Counted from the stretch's first letter, positions 7,887 through 17,166 are shown. The stretch: DNA of 64,000 nucleotides from Robertmurraya massiliosenegalensis JC6 (GCF_000311725.1 NZ_HE978515.1:339310-403309), one strand, 5' to 3'. Notes: generated by a model from the letters alone, not told the origin. Program-made: numbers and translations.

Positions 7887-9353
7887 TTATACCGTTACTG
7901 ATTCTTTTTTCGTTGTATTTTTACTCTTTTCAATAATATCTCGCGCAATCCAAACACCACAAGCACTTGCCTGAGCAAGACCTCTTGTCACACCAGCACC
8001 ATCTCCACCAACATAAAGACCACTGATTTCTGTTTCAAATCGATCATTTAATTTTGGACGTGCAGAGTAAAACTTCGCTTCTACCCCGTAAAATAATGTG
8101 TGTTCAGAAGCAAGACCAGGAGAAACGACGTTTAAAGCTTCTGTCATTTCTACTAAGCTCTTCAATGTATTGTAAGGTAAAACAAGTCCTAAATCTCCAG
8201 GAACTGCTTCCTTCAGCGTTGGTTCGATAAAACCCTCTTTAATTCGTTTCTCCGTTGATCTTCTACCTTTTAAAATATCCCCGTACTTTTGTACGATGAT
8301 TCCACCATTTGATAATGCATTAGCCAGCTTAGAAATGGCAATTGCATACTCATTCGGTTTATCAAATGGCTCTGAGAATGTATGTGAAACAAGCAAAGCG
8401 AAGTTTGTATTCGGGCTTCCTAGTTTGGGATCTTTATAAGCATGACCATTTGCAAGCATTGTTCCAGAATGATTTTCAACGACAACATGACCTGAAGGGT
8501 TACTACAGAAAGTACGGACTCTTGTCCCAACCGACGTATTAAATGTAAATTTCCCTTCGTATAAATGTTCGTTAATTTCGTCCATTACGATATTGGAAGT
8601 CTCGACCCGGACACCTACATCCACCTGATTGCTGATCATTTTTAGGCGGCGAGATTTCAATAATTTTGCTAACCATACACTTCCATCTCTTCCTGGTGCA
8701 ATGACAACTTTATCTGCAGTAATGGAATCACCTGATTTCAACTTTACTCCTGTCACCTTATGACCATCAGAAGTTCGTTCTGTCATTAAATCTTCTACTT
8801 CCGTTTTAAAGGACATATCGATCTTTTCTGTTAAGTAACCATAAATATCTTGAAGAATTTGTAGATTTTGTTCAGTTCCTAAATGTCTAACTTGAGCGCG
8901 AAGTAGTTTTAATCCAGCAGCATATGCACGTCTTTCAATATCCTTTACTGCAGGTGTTAATGGATCGGTAATACTTGTTGTTGCGCCATGTTTAAGGTTA
9001 ATTTCATCAACATATTTAATCAATTCAATCACTTGAGAGTCTGACAAATAATCCGTCATCCATCCCCCAAATTCACTTGTAATATTAAACTTTCCATCAG
9101 AATATGCCCCAGCTCCACCGAAACCATTCGTAATCGAACACGCTGGTAAGCATCCTGCAAATTCTTTTCTTCCAGCTGCCGGTGGGCATTTTTCAATCTT
9201 CTTTTGTAAAATTGGACAATGTCTTTTAAAAATATCGTGACCCTTATCTATTAAAATAATATTTGCTTCAGGCATCTTTAATGTTAGTTCATAACATGTA
9301 AAAATTCCGGCAGGTCCTGCACCAACAACGATTACATCATAGTTCGTTTTCAT
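7887..9353 (-). CDS. Uncharacterised FAD-dependent dehydrogenase (COG2509-like)
   Basis: A 488-residue flavoprotein. The Rossmann motif GAGPAGIFTCYEL opens the protein, a second FAD contact is VIAPGRDGSVW near residue 220, and the C-terminal GGDGAGVTRGLAQAS closes the FAD site. Several cysteines lie near 50-75 (HCPILQKK...CPPAAGR...GCLPAC). This pattern matches the COG2509 family of proteins annotated as NAD(P)/FAD-dependent oxidoreductase, widespread in Firmicutes and without an established substrate. The ATG follows GGGGGA. It is a single-gene unit closed by a strong terminator. Confidence 0.85.
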   Translation of the reverse strand: MKTNYDVIVVGAGPAGIFTCYELTLKMPEANIILIDKGHDIFKRHCPILQKKIEKCPPAAGRKEFAGCLPACSITNGFGGAGAYSDGKFNITSEFGGWMTDYLSDSQVIELIKYVDEINLKHGATTSITDPLTPAVKDIERRAYAAGLKLLRAQVRHLGTEQNLQILQDIYGYLTEKIDMSFKTEVEDLMTERTSDGHKVTGVKLKSGDSITADKVVIAPGRDGSVWLAKLLKSRRLKMISNQVDVGVRVETSNIVMDEINEHLYEGKFTFNTSVGTRVRTFCSNPSGHVVVENHSGTMLANGHAYKDPKLGSPNTNFALLVSHTFSEPFDKPNEYAIAISKLANALSNGGIIVQKYGDILKGRRSTEKRIKEGFIEPTLKEAVPGDLGLVLPYNTLKSLVEMTEALNVVSPGLASEHTLFYGVEAKFYSARPKLNDRFETEISGLYVGGDGAGVTRGLAQASACGVWIARDIIEKSKNTTKKESVTV

Positions 9354-9540
9354 CGCTTTTCCCCCTGTCGTTGCTTTCGATTATCGTTTTTCGTGTTTTT
9401 TCAAATCCTATAATAATATAGCAGAGAAAAAGAAGGTGGTCAACAATAAAATACGAACTTTAATTTTATCCACCAACTCAATCGTTCGTTAATAGGTGAA
9501 TTCCTCTAATTTTCTTACATTTCTTACAGCATTAAAAAAA

Positions 9541-9567
9541 GGAATTACCTTTTGGCAAGGTAATTCC
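9541..9567 (-). terminator. Terminator after the YjcZ-type gene
   Basis: GGAATTACCTT and AAGGTAATTCC make an 11-bp perfect stem with a 5-base loop, followed on the minus strand by seven T. It begins 14 bases after the stop codon at 9581. Confidence 0.88.
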
Positions 9568-9580
9568 ACTTTCCCCCAGA

Positions 9581-9748
9581 TTATTTGCAATAGCTAGCTC
9601 CAATAATAATTAATAGGATGAAAAGAACCACAATTAACGCAAATCCTCCGCGAAAACCACCAACCGCAACTCCACCTACTGCAGGTGCAGGATAACCATA
9701 TCCAGTAAAGCAAGGGTCATATCCACAAGTATCATATCCGTAATTCAC
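9581..9748 (-). CDS. YjcZ family small sporulation protein
   Basis: A 55-residue gene with a GTG start 8 bases after AGGAGTGGAG. The protein opens with a Tyr/Gly/Cys-rich head (NYGYDTCGYDPCFTGYGYP), continues with GG repeats and ends in one transmembrane helix (FALIVVLFILLIIIGAS). This is the layout of the YjcZ/YczM family of tiny membrane proteins linked with sporulation in Bacillus. It is isolated between two terminator-bounded units. A promoter was not assigned. Confidence 0.85.
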   Translation of the reverse strand: MNYGYDTCGYDPCFTGYGYPAPAVGGVAVGGFRGGFALIVVLFILLIIIGASYCK

Positions 9749-9908
9749 TTTATCTCCACTCCTTCATTTTTTTGTCCATTGATTTCCATGAAAATTTCTT
9801 ACACTTAGAAATCAATTTAGGTTATTATCACTGCTAATGTATGTAGTAGGTACTTGACCCGTATGTGTATTTGCCCAATTTGTACAATGTCTTTAAAAAA
9901 AGAATAAT

Positions 9909-10431
9909 GAGGCGGTGTCAAAAAGTCGCTGATAACGACTTTTTGATTCTAGTTTGGAGTGTATAAATCTCCTCGACTTGAGGATAAAGTGTTCCTATTA
10001 ACAGTTGGCGTATCTGCATAAAGAATAACAGGAAAATTTCCGCTTAATGAGCAAGCATCATGAAAAAGAGCCGAAATAACAGGAGAAATTCCTGCTAATT
10101 AGTCAAAAAATGCCAAAATAAACGATTTTGCCCTCCATAAGCGGAAAATCTTCCGTTATTTCCCCTAAAAGGGGCTCCTTTAAAGATATAACAGGAAAAT
10201 TTCCGCTTAAGGGTGAGAGATGGTTGGAGCAAAATAGGGTCTTATAGTAGAAATTTAGACAAAGCGGAAATCGATGTGGATTCTTAAAGGCTAATTTGCG
10301 TTTCACTCAGAATTTTGTACGAGGAAAATCGAAGGTCTTGCGTTAATGGCAAAATTAACAGACAAAATTAGAGAAAGGTGAATTTGAGTACACCTTTCTC
10401 ATTATTTTGAAGCTAGTTATGACCCAGCCTC
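9909..10431 (+). repeat. Dispersed intergenic repeat, copy 1 (type A), filling the 686-bp gap before msrB
   Basis: The core 10020-10230 holds four 22-25-bp units of the form TAACAGGAAAATTTCCGCTTA. Units near 10025, 10076 and 10185 read one way, and the unit near 10136 reads inverted. The core matches three other places in the window. The outer flanks (GATTCTAGTTTGGAGTGTAT on the left, TATAGTAGAAATTTAGACAAA on the right) match copy 4 only. Imperfect ends GAGGCGGTGTC (9909) and GACCCAGCCTC (10421) form an inverted pair. The gap holds no credible gene. Confidence 0.8.
10371..10400 (-). terminator. Probable terminator after msrB
   Basis: GAGAAAGGTG and CACCTTTCTC pair perfectly over 10 bp around a 10-base loop, followed on the minus strand by TAATTTTG. 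It lies 35 bases beyond the msrB stop codon. Confidence 0.6.
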
Positions 10432-10434
10432 TCT

Positions 10435-10866
10435 TCACTCTTCATGAAATAGTTTTAAGTATTCACCGTAGCCTTCTTCTTCAAGTTTTTCCTTAGGAAT
10501 AAAGCGTGTGGCTGCAGAGTTTATACAGTATCGTAAGCCAGTTGGTCCAGGGCCATCATCAAAAACATGGCCAAGATGAGAATCTGCCGTTTTGCTACGT
10601 ACTTCAGTACGAATCATAAAATGACTCTTGTCCTCTTTTTCAATAATTTCTTCTTCCTCAATCGGTTTCGTAAAACTCGGCCAACCACAGCCAGCATCAA
10701 ATTTATCCTTTGAACTGAATAATGGCTTTCCAGAGACAATGTCCACATAAATTCCATCTGAAAACTCATTCCAATATTCATTCCGGAATGGCGGTTCCGT
10801 ACCACTATTTTGCGTTACCTCATATTGCATCGGTGTTAATTTTTCTTTTAGTTCTTTATTTTTCAA
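10435..10866 (-). CDS. msrB: Peptide-methionine (R)-S-oxide reductase
   Basis: A 143-residue enzyme that reduces the R form of methionine sulfoxide in proteins. The family blocks [44 protein letters not shown] and the catalytic cysteine in LRYCINSAA are all present. The frame stays open further upstream, but similarity begins at [13 protein letters not shown] at 10864-10866 with GGGGTGA five bases before it is the best start and gives the usual family length. It overlaps the msrA 3' end by 11 bases, so the two reductases are translationally coupled. The zinc-binding CxxC pairs of other MsrB proteins are absent. Confidence 0.92.
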   Translation of the reverse strand: MKNKELKEKLTPMQYEVTQNSGTEPPFRNEYWNEFSDGIYVDIVSGKPLFSSKDKFDAGCGWPSFTKPIEEEEIIEKEDKSHFMIRTEVRSKTADSHLGHVFDDGPGPTGLRYCINSAATRFIPKEKLEEEGYGEYLKLFHEE

Positions 10867-11401
10867 TTTTGTCACCCCAATGTCTCTTAATGAAATCAAC
10901 TCGTCCAGAACCTTGACTATAAGCATTATATCTTGTTGGATTTTTCCGATAAAAATGTTGGTGATATTCCTCTGCCTCATAAAACGGTTGTGCAGGCAAT
11001 ATTTTCGTCGCAATCGGTTTTTGGAATCGACCACTTTCTTGAAGATGCTTTTTCGATTCCTCCGCTATTTTTCTCTGTTCTTCATTATGGTAAAAAATGG
11101 CCGTTTGATAGGATTGGCCCCGATCATAGAACTGCCCACCTGGGTCTGTTGGATCGATTTGCTGCCAATATACATCCAATAACTTTTCATAGGGAAACAG
11201 TTCTGGATTAAACGTGATTTGTACCGCTTCATGATGACCTGTCGTCTCACTACAAACCTCTTCATATGTAGGGTTTTCTGTATGTCCACCTGTATATCCA
11301 GAGACTACCTTCATAATGCCTGGCTGTTCATCGAAAGGCTTCACCATACACCAAAAACATCCACCAGCGAAAGTTGCTACTCCCATTTGCTGATTCTCCA
11401 T
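10856..11401 (-). CDS. msrA: Peptide-methionine (S)-S-oxide reductase
   Basis: A 181-residue enzyme that repairs the S form of methionine sulfoxide, regenerated by thioredoxin. The catalytic signature [11 protein letters not shown] lies at residues 13-23, followed by [16 protein letters not shown] and [16 protein letters not shown]. The length is typical of Firmicute MsrA. The gene comes first in the msrA-msrB pair. The pair adjoins ypmS as in B. subtilis. Confidence 0.95.
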   Translation of the reverse strand: MENQQMGVATFAGGCFWCMVKPFDEQPGIMKVVSGYTGGHTENPTYEEVCSETTGHHEAVQITFNPELFPYEKLLDVYWQQIDPTDPGGQFYDRGQSYQTAIFYHNEEQRKIAEESKKHLQESGRFQKPIATKILPAQPFYEAEEYHQHFYRKNPTRYNAYSQGSGRVDFIKRHWGDKIEK

Positions 11402-11486
11402 TTTAGTATCACCATCCGCTTCATTTTCTTATAGATTAAAGGAATCTCATTCCTAAATGCAAATATGCTGTTTTCGTACTAAAAAA

Positions 11487-11504
11487 AGATGACAAATGCC
11501 ACCT
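11487..11504 (-). terminator. Weak terminator after ypmS
   Basis: On the minus strand AGGTGGC, ATTT and GTCATCT form a short stem with wobble pairs, directly followed by seven T. It begins two bases after the ypmS stop codon. Confidence 0.5.
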
Positions 11505-11505
11505 T

Positions 11506-12084
11506 TTAATTGGTCGGAACCAACAACGAAAATTGAATATCGTCATTGACTAAATCAAATTTATTCACTCTTACCTTAACATCACTTTTTAATTTCATTC
11601 TTTGTAACGATACATAAACGAGTTCATCATTTGGTTGAATACTTACCCATTCAGGGAAATCATATTGATCACGAATAAACTTTAAAACATATGATACAGG
11701 AAGTTGAATTTGACCGATGGAAATCGATTTTTGCTTTAATATCACATCTCCATTATCTAGAGCTTCCGGTTCAAAAGTAAGCTTCATCTCAATATCTTGT
11801 GTAAATACCTTCATAGTGCCATATAATTCTACTTCATCGTTAAGTAGAACTTCGTAAGCGATTGGGCTTGTCAACCCTTCCTCCTCAATATAATGATTCA
11901 TAATTTTATTTAAGTCAGATTTGGTCGCTTGAATTTGGAACTGAACATTCTCTTCTTGTTCATCAGCTATTGGTGATAATCCCTTGTCTTTAATCGGCAT
12001 ATTCACCATGATCAAAACGACTAAAACAAACAGGATGATTAATCCTAGAAGGAGAAAAAATCGTTTTTTCCATTTATCTGTCAT
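11506..12084 (-). CDS. ypmS: YpmS family membrane-anchored protein (DUF2140)
   Basis: A 192-residue protein. A single N-terminal membrane anchor (about 9-28, FFLLLGLIILFVLVVLIMV) precedes an extracytoplasmic beta-rich domain ending SLLVPTN. This is the YpmS/DUF2140 family, of unknown function. It overlaps the 3' end of ypmR by 11 bases, which points to translational coupling with that secreted esterase, and follows the ypmQ-ypmR-ypmS order of B. subtilis. The ATG has AAAGGAG before it. Confidence 0.85.
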   Translation of the reverse strand: MTDKWKKRFFLLLGLIILFVLVVLIMVNMPIKDKGLSPIADEQEENVQFQIQATKSDLNKIMNHYIEEEGLTSPIAYEVLLNDEVELYGTMKVFTQDIEMKLTFEPEALDNGDVILKQKSISIGQIQLPVSYVLKFIRDQYDFPEWVSIQPNDELVYVSLQRMKLKSDVKVRVNKFDLVNDDIQFSLLVPTN

Positions 12085-12901
12085 TATGTTCGTTCTCCTT
12101 TTTTACTGCCACCAGCTTTTGCTGCAATGCTTCATCTTGCAAGACATCATGTATACGATCAGCCATCAGCTCATACCCTTTATCATTTGGATGAAAGTAA
12201 TCGGTATAAAGTAAATTCTCTTCACTATCTTTGAACACGTCTGCGATTTCTACAAAAAGTGTGTTCTCATATTTTTTTAACACATCTTGACTGACATGAT
12301 TCCATTTATCAATCACCATATCCATTTCTTTCACATCTGCCAAAAAAAGAAAAAAAGGATTATAGAGACCGATCATGCCAATCATCGCATCTTCATTTTC
12401 CTCACGAATGGCATTCATGACAGAGGTTAACGTTTTCTCATAATTTATCAGCTCTCTATCAAAGTCTTTCATATCTAGACCTGAGAAATTTTCTCGAACT
12501 ACTTTCATGATGTCATTTCCACCAGTTGTGATTAACACGATGTCCGCTTCTTTCACAGCGGATCTTAGTTCGTTTGTCCTGAGCCTATTTAAGATTTGAG
12601 AGGTACGATTCCCACTCACACCAAAATTATGAAAAACAGCTTCTTTTATTCCCTTTTCCCCTTCAAGTTGCTCTTGTAAATATGGGACATAGCCGCCTCT
12701 TTTCGTACTGTCTCCCACTCCTTGCGTCAGTGAGTCACCAACAGAAACGATATGATATGTTCTCGGGAAAAAATCATACGGGATTTTTTCTTTTAGTGCT
12801 AAGGATGTCTCTTTAGAAGAAATTGGATTTTCGATTGAACCATGGCTACAAGCAACGAAAAGACTTAGACAAAGAATAAAAGAGGTGAATATTTTTTCCA
12901 T
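12074..12901 (-). CDS. ypmR: SGNH/GDSL hydrolase lipoprotein YpmR
   Basis: A 275-residue protein. The N-terminal signal ends in a lipobox (SLFVAC), so the mature enzyme is a membrane-tethered lipoprotein. The SGNH catalytic blocks are visible: block I GDSLTQGVGD with the nucleophilic serine (near residue 56), the block II glycine in NFGVSGNR, block III asparagine in GGNDI and block V DYFHPNDKGY with the catalytic Asp and His. The family includes esterases and lipases, and the natural substrate is not known. It is followed by ypmS with overlapping codons. The ATG at 12901 is better spaced from AAGGTG than the one at 12904. Confidence 0.88.
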   Translation of the reverse strand: MEKIFTSFILCLSLFVACSHGSIENPISSKETSLALKEKIPYDFFPRTYHIVSVGDSLTQGVGDSTKRGGYVPYLQEQLEGEKGIKEAVFHNFGVSGNRTSQILNRLRTNELRSAVKEADIVLITTGGNDIMKVVRENFSGLDMKDFDRELINYEKTLTSVMNAIREENEDAMIGMIGLYNPFFLFLADVKEMDMVIDKWNHVSQDVLKKYENTLFVEIADVFKDSEENLLYTDYFHPNDKGYELMADRIHDVLQDEALQQKLVAVKKENEHNDR

Positions 12902-12982
12902 CATTTCACCTTCCCTATAAAGCTTTTTCCATTATAACAAGGTTTAAAGGAAACGAAAAGAACAGCCCCCACAATAAACGAA

Positions 12983-13013
12983 AAGTAGACCCTTTATTAG
13001 CCAAGGTCTACTT
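12983..13013 (-). terminator. Terminator after ypmQ
   Basis: AAGTAGACC and GGTCTACTT form a 9-bp stem with a 13-base loop, followed on the minus strand by TTCGTTT. It starts six bases after the ypmQ stop codon. Confidence 0.75.
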
Positions 13014-13019
13014 CCAGTT

Positions 13020-13622
13020 TTACTGTATAGCTTTCATATCGTTAATAATATCCTCAAATGGGACATCATTTGCGCCCGAATAATATTGCATGATTGTTCC
13101 CTCTTGATTAACTAAATAGAAATAAGATTGGTGAATCACTTGATCCTCGTTTTCAGGCTTCTTTACAATCGTTTTAAAATTCTCTAAAGCAAACGACTCT
13201 ATAAACGATTGGTCATATCCTGTCAAAAAGTGAAAATTGCTAAAGTCCAATTCAAACTTGCTACCGTAGTCATTCAATACTTCTGGGGAATCGATCGTAG
13301 GATCAACCGAAAAAGAAACAAACTCAACGTTTTCGATTCCTTCTTCCTCTGCCATTTTCTGAATCTTGGTCATATTATGTGTCATCGGAGGACAAATAGA
13401 AGTACAGTTTGTAAAAATAAAATCCGCCACCCAGATTTTCCCTTTTAAATCATCTTTGCCAAACTCATTGCCATTTTGGTCTGTAAACGTAAAATCTTCT
13501 AACGACCAATTTAATGCATCGTTAATTCCAGTATTTCCTATTTGATGACAGGATTTAAAAACCAAAAGAATTATTATTAGTAAGATAATAATAAATATAG
13601 ATAGCCAGAACCTTTTCTTCAT
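13020..13622 (-). CDS. ypmQ: SCO1/SenC family copper chaperone
   Basis: A 200-residue membrane-anchored thioredoxin-fold protein that delivers copper to the CuA site of cytochrome c oxidase. The metal-binding CxxxC (NCTSICPPM, near residue 86) and the distant histidine (VIHQSYFYL) are present. The N-terminus has one hydrophobic segment ending FKSC, a possible lipobox. The frame extends upstream to 13703, but the ATG at 13622 follows GTAGGTGAT and gives the normal length, so that start is chosen. It matches BsSco (YpmQ) of B. subtilis in length and position. Confidence 0.88.
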   Translation of the reverse strand: MKKRFWLSIFIIILLIIILLVFKSCHQIGNTGINDALNWSLEDFTFTDQNGNEFGKDDLKGKIWVADFIFTNCTSICPPMTHNMTKIQKMAEEEGIENVEFVSFSVDPTIDSPEVLNDYGSKFELDFSNFHFLTGYDQSFIESFALENFKTIVKKPENEDQVIHQSYFYLVNQEGTIMQYYSGANDVPFEDIINDMKAIQ

Positions 13623-13699
13623 TTTATCACCTACAATCCCCTCTTCATTCAAGGTACATTGTAACAAAGCATGGACAAATAAGAAAGAAATACGAATTT

Positions 13700-15328
13700 T
13701 CATGATTCCTTCTGTTCATCTAATGGTACATTTATTGTAAATGTTGTCCCCTTCCATTTCTCACTGACTACTTCAATATTGCCTTTCATTCTCTCAATGA
13801 TTTGATAGCATACCATTAATCCCATTCCTGTTCCTTTTTCTTTTAATGAGTAAAACGCCGTCCCCAATCTAGCAAGCTCCTCTTCTGTCATTCCGATACC
13901 ACTATCCCTTATTTCAAAGACGCCATAGCCCGCCTTTTTATACACTTTTAAGGATAATGTCCCACCGTCCTTCATCGCCTCTATCCCATTTTTTAATATA
14001 TTTATTAAAACTTGAATAAGCTCGCTTCTATTGCCAATAACGGTAACTTCATCCTCAATAATGGTCTCTAATTCTATGTTTTTAGACATCATCGCATATG
14101 AATTCATTAAATCCATCGCTTTATGAGCGAGTACGACAGCATCTACCTTTTCTGTATTCTCCATATCTGGCCGAGCTAATGATAAATAGTCGTTAATAAT
14201 CGTTTCCGCTCGATTCATTTCTTCTATCATTAGTTTGACAAACATTTGCTCTTCAGTTGAAAGTTCTTTTTTAGATTTAAAGATTTGCAAAAATCCTTTT
14301 ACGACAGTCATCGGATTTCGAATTTCATGAGCGACCGAAGCTGCAAGCTGTCCTATCGCATTCATTTTCTCAGCCCGTTGAAGTTCTTTTAATATTTTCG
14401 TCTTTTGAATGATGTTCTCCATTTCATCAATGGCATCCTCAAATTTAGAGCTTTGTCCCCCTTCATGTAAGTTCTTTCCGAAATGTTTCGATGTAAAGGT
14501 AACACGTTCAAATAACTGCGATAATTGCTCAGTCATATAATTAAATCGAGAAGTAAGCTGACCTAAATCAGATTGATCCTTTATCGGGAGTTTCACTTGA
14601 AAATTTCCATTACTCACTTCATTAATTCCATATATAATTTCATTTACTGGCTCCAAAACCTTGTTTAATCCTTTTTGAAAAATGGAATATACGATGATCG
14701 TAATAAAAAGAAAGACAAAGCATAATGAAAAAATAAGTTCCATTTGAAAGCGATCAATCGTTGATGCATCAGCATGTATCGCTAACAGACTAGTAACATT
14801 TCCCTTTCGATCTTCTATAGGAGCTATTGCTGAAATCCAGCTCCCGCCCTCTTCATCGTACAGACTGCTTGAAGTGACTTCTTTCGTCTCCATTGTATTT
14901 TGTAAAGCTTTATGAAACTCTTCAGATGCCACATAAGGTTGAAACGCTTCAATGCCAATTACTTCTTCACTACTTTTCGAGGAAACAACCGAGTATAGCT
15001 TACTATTCTCATCAGAGGGCATTAGAATGAAACCGTGGAATACGGATGAATTTTTTTCATTAATCAAATTTAAATGTTCATATATTTTTTTATAACTCGG
15101 CTCCGAAACATCTCCAGCATAAATGATTCTTTCTATCTCTTCTCCTTCTATCGTGGAGCTCCATAGGGAAGCAAACCCAACGACTTGTTGGGATAATTGT
15201 TCTTTCATTTCCTTCATTTGCAGTGACAAGGCAATCCCACCAGTAACTAGGACCACTACAAAAGTGATACAAAGGGTTAGTATCATGACTTTACTATTTA
15301 AAGATATATTTCTAAATAATTTCCGCAT
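13700..15328 (-). CDS. Membrane sensor histidine kinase with HAMP domain
   Basis: A 542-residue kinase. Two membrane helices (about 14-36 and 172-194) enclose an extracytoplasmic sensor of about 135 residues. A HAMP linker follows (about 200-255, ...QLTSRFNYMTEQL). The HisKA phosphoacceptor motif is ASVAHEIRNPMTVVKGFL (His near 337), and the HATPase_c boxes are N (NILKNGIEAM), G1 (DSGIGM) and G2 (GTGMGL). The HisKA sequence resembles the sporulation kinases KinA-KinE. No response regulator is adjacent, so it is an orphan that might feed the Spo0F phosphorelay. That is inference. B. subtilis has an unrelated gene at this locus. Confidence 0.85.
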   Translation of the reverse strand: MRKLFRNISLNSKVMILTLCITFVVVLVTGGIALSLQMKEMKEQLSQQVVGFASLWSSTIEGEEIERIIYAGDVSEPSYKKIYEHLNLINEKNSSVFHGFILMPSDENSKLYSVVSSKSSEEVIGIEAFQPYVASEEFHKALQNTMETKEVTSSSLYDEEGGSWISAIAPIEDRKGNVTSLLAIHADASTIDRFQMELIFSLCFVFLFITIIVYSIFQKGLNKVLEPVNEIIYGINEVSNGNFQVKLPIKDQSDLGQLTSRFNYMTEQLSQLFERVTFTSKHFGKNLHEGGQSSKFEDAIDEMENIIQKTKILKELQRAEKMNAIGQLAASVAHEIRNPMTVVKGFLQIFKSKKELSTEEQMFVKLMIEEMNRAETIINDYLSLARPDMENTEKVDAVVLAHKAMDLMNSYAMMSKNIELETIIEDEVTVIGNRSELIQVLINILKNGIEAMKDGGTLSLKVYKKAGYGVFEIRDSGIGMTEEELARLGTAFYSLKEKGTGMGLMVCYQIIERMKGNIEVVSEKWKGTTFTINVPLDEQKES

Positions 15329-15495
15329 ATTCTTCCCTCGAATTTCCCAGTTAATCTATTTGTACTTCCTTTTCGACACAATTAGTGAGATTCCTTCTAA
15401 TTCTTTAGGATTTTTAAACAGAAGTTAACAAAAAAAGAGAACAATGTACACATTTAAACAATATCCTTTAATAAACGGCAACGATAAAAAGAAAA

Positions 15496-15534
15496 GCCGA
15501 TAGAAAAGTTATTTTACACCACTTTTCCATCAGC
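15496..15534 (-). terminator. Strong terminator after the first degV gene
   Basis: On the minus strand GCTGATGGAAAAGT pairs with ACTTTTCTATCGGC (one mismatch and wobbles) around an 11-base loop and is followed by TTTTCTTTTT. Confidence 0.85.
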
Positions 15535-15567
15535 CTCTGCTAACAACATTCTATGCTAGTCCACTTT

Positions 15568-16410
15568 TTATTCAAAATAGTACATAAAACCGATCGCACC
15601 TGGACCAGTATGTGTACTAATAACAGGTGTCGTAAAGACAACATCTATTTGATCATAACCTGTAAATTCATATACTGCTTTTTTTATTTTATGTGTCAGT
15701 TCAAGACCTTCTGCATGGGCAATACTTACACACTTAATCGTCTTACCTTTAACATCTCTTGCAAATTCCTCTGCGAGAAACTTTGCTGCTTTGCTATGAC
15801 TTCTTACTTTCGTGACCGGCGTGTATACACCATCTTCTAATGAGGCAATTGGCTTTATATTCAGCAAGGAACCAATGATCCCTTTTCCTTTTCCAATTCT
15901 GCCACCTTTAATCAGGTTTTCCAATGTATCAACACAGACGAATAATCTTGTGTTCTCGCGAATTTTTGCAATGGCTTGCAAAATTTCCCCCATTGATTTT
16001 CCTTCTTGAGCCAATTTTGCTGCCTCTAAGACTTGATAGGATAAACCTCTAGAAATAAAGCGAGAATCAACGACTGTTACATTCCCTTTCGCCATACTTG
16101 CAGCAGACTCAGCTGATTGTACCGTTCCACTCATTCCACCAGTCATATGAATAGACAAGACTTCAAACCCTTCATCGTGAAGACGATCATAAAGCTCAAG
16201 AAACTCTCCAACTGGTGGCTGTGAGCTTTTCGGTAATTCTTCAGCCTCTTTCATTTTCTGCATAAATTCCTCAGCTGTTATATCTTTTCGGTCAATATAG
16301 CTCTGTCCATCTATATGTAAAGATAAGGGAACAACTTCAATATCAAATTTCTCTAATACCTCATCATGTAAATCTACTGTCGAATCTGTAACAACTCTAA
16401 CCTTACCCAA
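15568..16410 (-). CDS. DegV family fatty-acid-binding protein (FakB-like)
   Basis: A 280-residue DegV protein. These bind a fatty acid and present it to the kinase FakA for phosphorylation and use in phospholipid synthesis. Family signatures are the opening VVTDSTVDL, TSQPPVGEF, the GGMSGTVQSAE ligand pocket and the closing TPVISTHTGPGAIGFMYY. The start is TTG after GGAGGAAGTGATGGG. A second DegV paralogue lies at 41525-42379. Bacilli often carry several with different acyl specificity. No fakA is in this window. Confidence 0.88.
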   Translation of the reverse strand: MGKVRVVTDSTVDLHDEVLEKFDIEVVPLSLHIDGQSYIDRKDITAEEFMQKMKEAEELPKSSQPPVGEFLELYDRLHDEGFEVLSIHMTGGMSGTVQSAESAASMAKGNVTVVDSRFISRGLSYQVLEAAKLAQEGKSMGEILQAIAKIRENTRLFVCVDTLENLIKGGRIGKGKGIIGSLLNIKPIASLEDGVYTPVTKVRSHSKAAKFLAEEFARDVKGKTIKCVSIAHAEGLELTHKIKKAVYEFTGYDQIDVVFTTPVISTHTGPGAIGFMYYFE

Positions 16411-16523
16411 CCCATCACTTCCTCCATTTCATGTTGCTCTTCACTCTATTATACACATTGAAGGGGACAGAATTAAAGTCATCTTTTAAATGTCCTTATG
16501 CTCGTTGCTTTTTTGTTCACATT

Positions 16524-16832
16524 TTAGATCGAAAGAACGATCCATGATACATGAACTAGGGCAACGATTGAATATAATAATAAAGAGAATATGATTAATT
16601 GTTTGACGTATAGTGAAACCTGTAGGTTACGAAGAAAATGAGCAAGAATGATTAAAAAAATAGAGAGACTCCCCTTCAAGAGTAGAAATAACCACAAATC
16701 CATATGGATCACTCGCTCCATCAATGGATTGAATTCTTCTATTTTTTTAAAATGGATACCGAAGAAAGTTACGAATCCATCGAATAGATTGAAAAAGGAC
16801 AAGTAAAGTAATAATGTACTTATTCTCATCAT
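16524..16832 (-). CDS. Small membrane protein, DUF5658-like
   Basis: A 102-residue integral membrane protein with three or four hydrophobic helices (about 5-25, 45-65 and 75-100) and a conserved-looking FDGFVTFFGI...EFNPLMERV segment. That segment is typical of the DUF5658 group, in which an N-P motif lies between helices 1 and 2. It begins one base after the sinR stop codon without a clear Shine-Dalgarno site of its own, so translation is probably coupled to sinR. Function is unknown. Confidence 0.65.
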   Translation of the reverse strand: MMRISTLLLYLSFFNLFDGFVTFFGIHFKKIEEFNPLMERVIHMDLWLFLLLKGSLSIFLIILAHFLRNLQVSLYVKQLIIFSLLLYSIVALVHVSWIVLSI

Positions 16833-16833
16833 C

Positions 16834-17166
16834 TTACAGGGATCTATCCCGTTCTTCCCACTTTTTGAATTTGATGAAATCTAAATACTTCTGAAATTCG
16901 CTCTTATCAACCCCATCATCAATTGCTTTCTTTATGAGCGCAATCCATTCTTCATCTAACTCCTCTTCTATCTCTTGGCCTAATAAATATTCTATATTTG
17001 TATCTAGCGTCTTAGCAATCTTTGATAAAAATTGTAATGAAGGGTTTTTTTGTACATCTCTTTCAATATAACTTAAATAAGATTTGGATACACCTGCATG
17101 TTTAGCTAATTCAGATATAGAATACCCTTTTCTTTTTCTCAATTCTTTAATTCTCTCACCTACCAT
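16834..17166 (-). CDS. sinR: SinR-type transition-state regulator
   Basis: A 110-residue protein. The N-terminal XRE helix-turn-helix (about 1-65, RIKELRKRKGYSISELAKHAGVSKSYLSYIER with a long interruption-free match to SinR) is followed by the short SinR/SinI dimerisation hook (LDEEWIALIKKAIDDGVDK). SinR represses biofilm matrix genes until bound by SinI. No sinI is beside it here, and the next gene encodes a membrane protein. It could therefore be SinR itself or a SlrR/AnsR-like relative. The ATG at 17166 is better placed after AAAGGAG than the in-frame TTG at 17172. Confidence 0.75.
   Translation of the reverse strand: MVGERIKELRKRKGYSISELAKHAGVSKSYLSYIERDVQKNPSLQFLSKIAKTLDTNIEYLLGQEIEEELDEEWIALIKKAIDDGVDKSEFQKYLDFIKFKKWEERDRSL

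Noticed and set aside
10103..10306. 67-codon minus-strand frame within repeat copy 1
   Set aside because: It lies entirely in the dispersed repeat. Similar frames appear in other copies (20092-20277, 62815-63003) with repeated SGxFPVI-like stretches produced by the palindromes, and there is no ribosome site. Treated as spurious.
9909..10431. Intact insertion sequence at repeat copy 1
   Set aside because: The imperfect inverted ends look IS-like, but there is no transposase frame and copies 2 and 3 have other ends, so it is listed only as a repeat.
10880..11211. Plus-strand frames of 92-100 codons opposite msrA
   Set aside because: They are antisense shadows of the well-supported msrA gene and have no ribosome sites.
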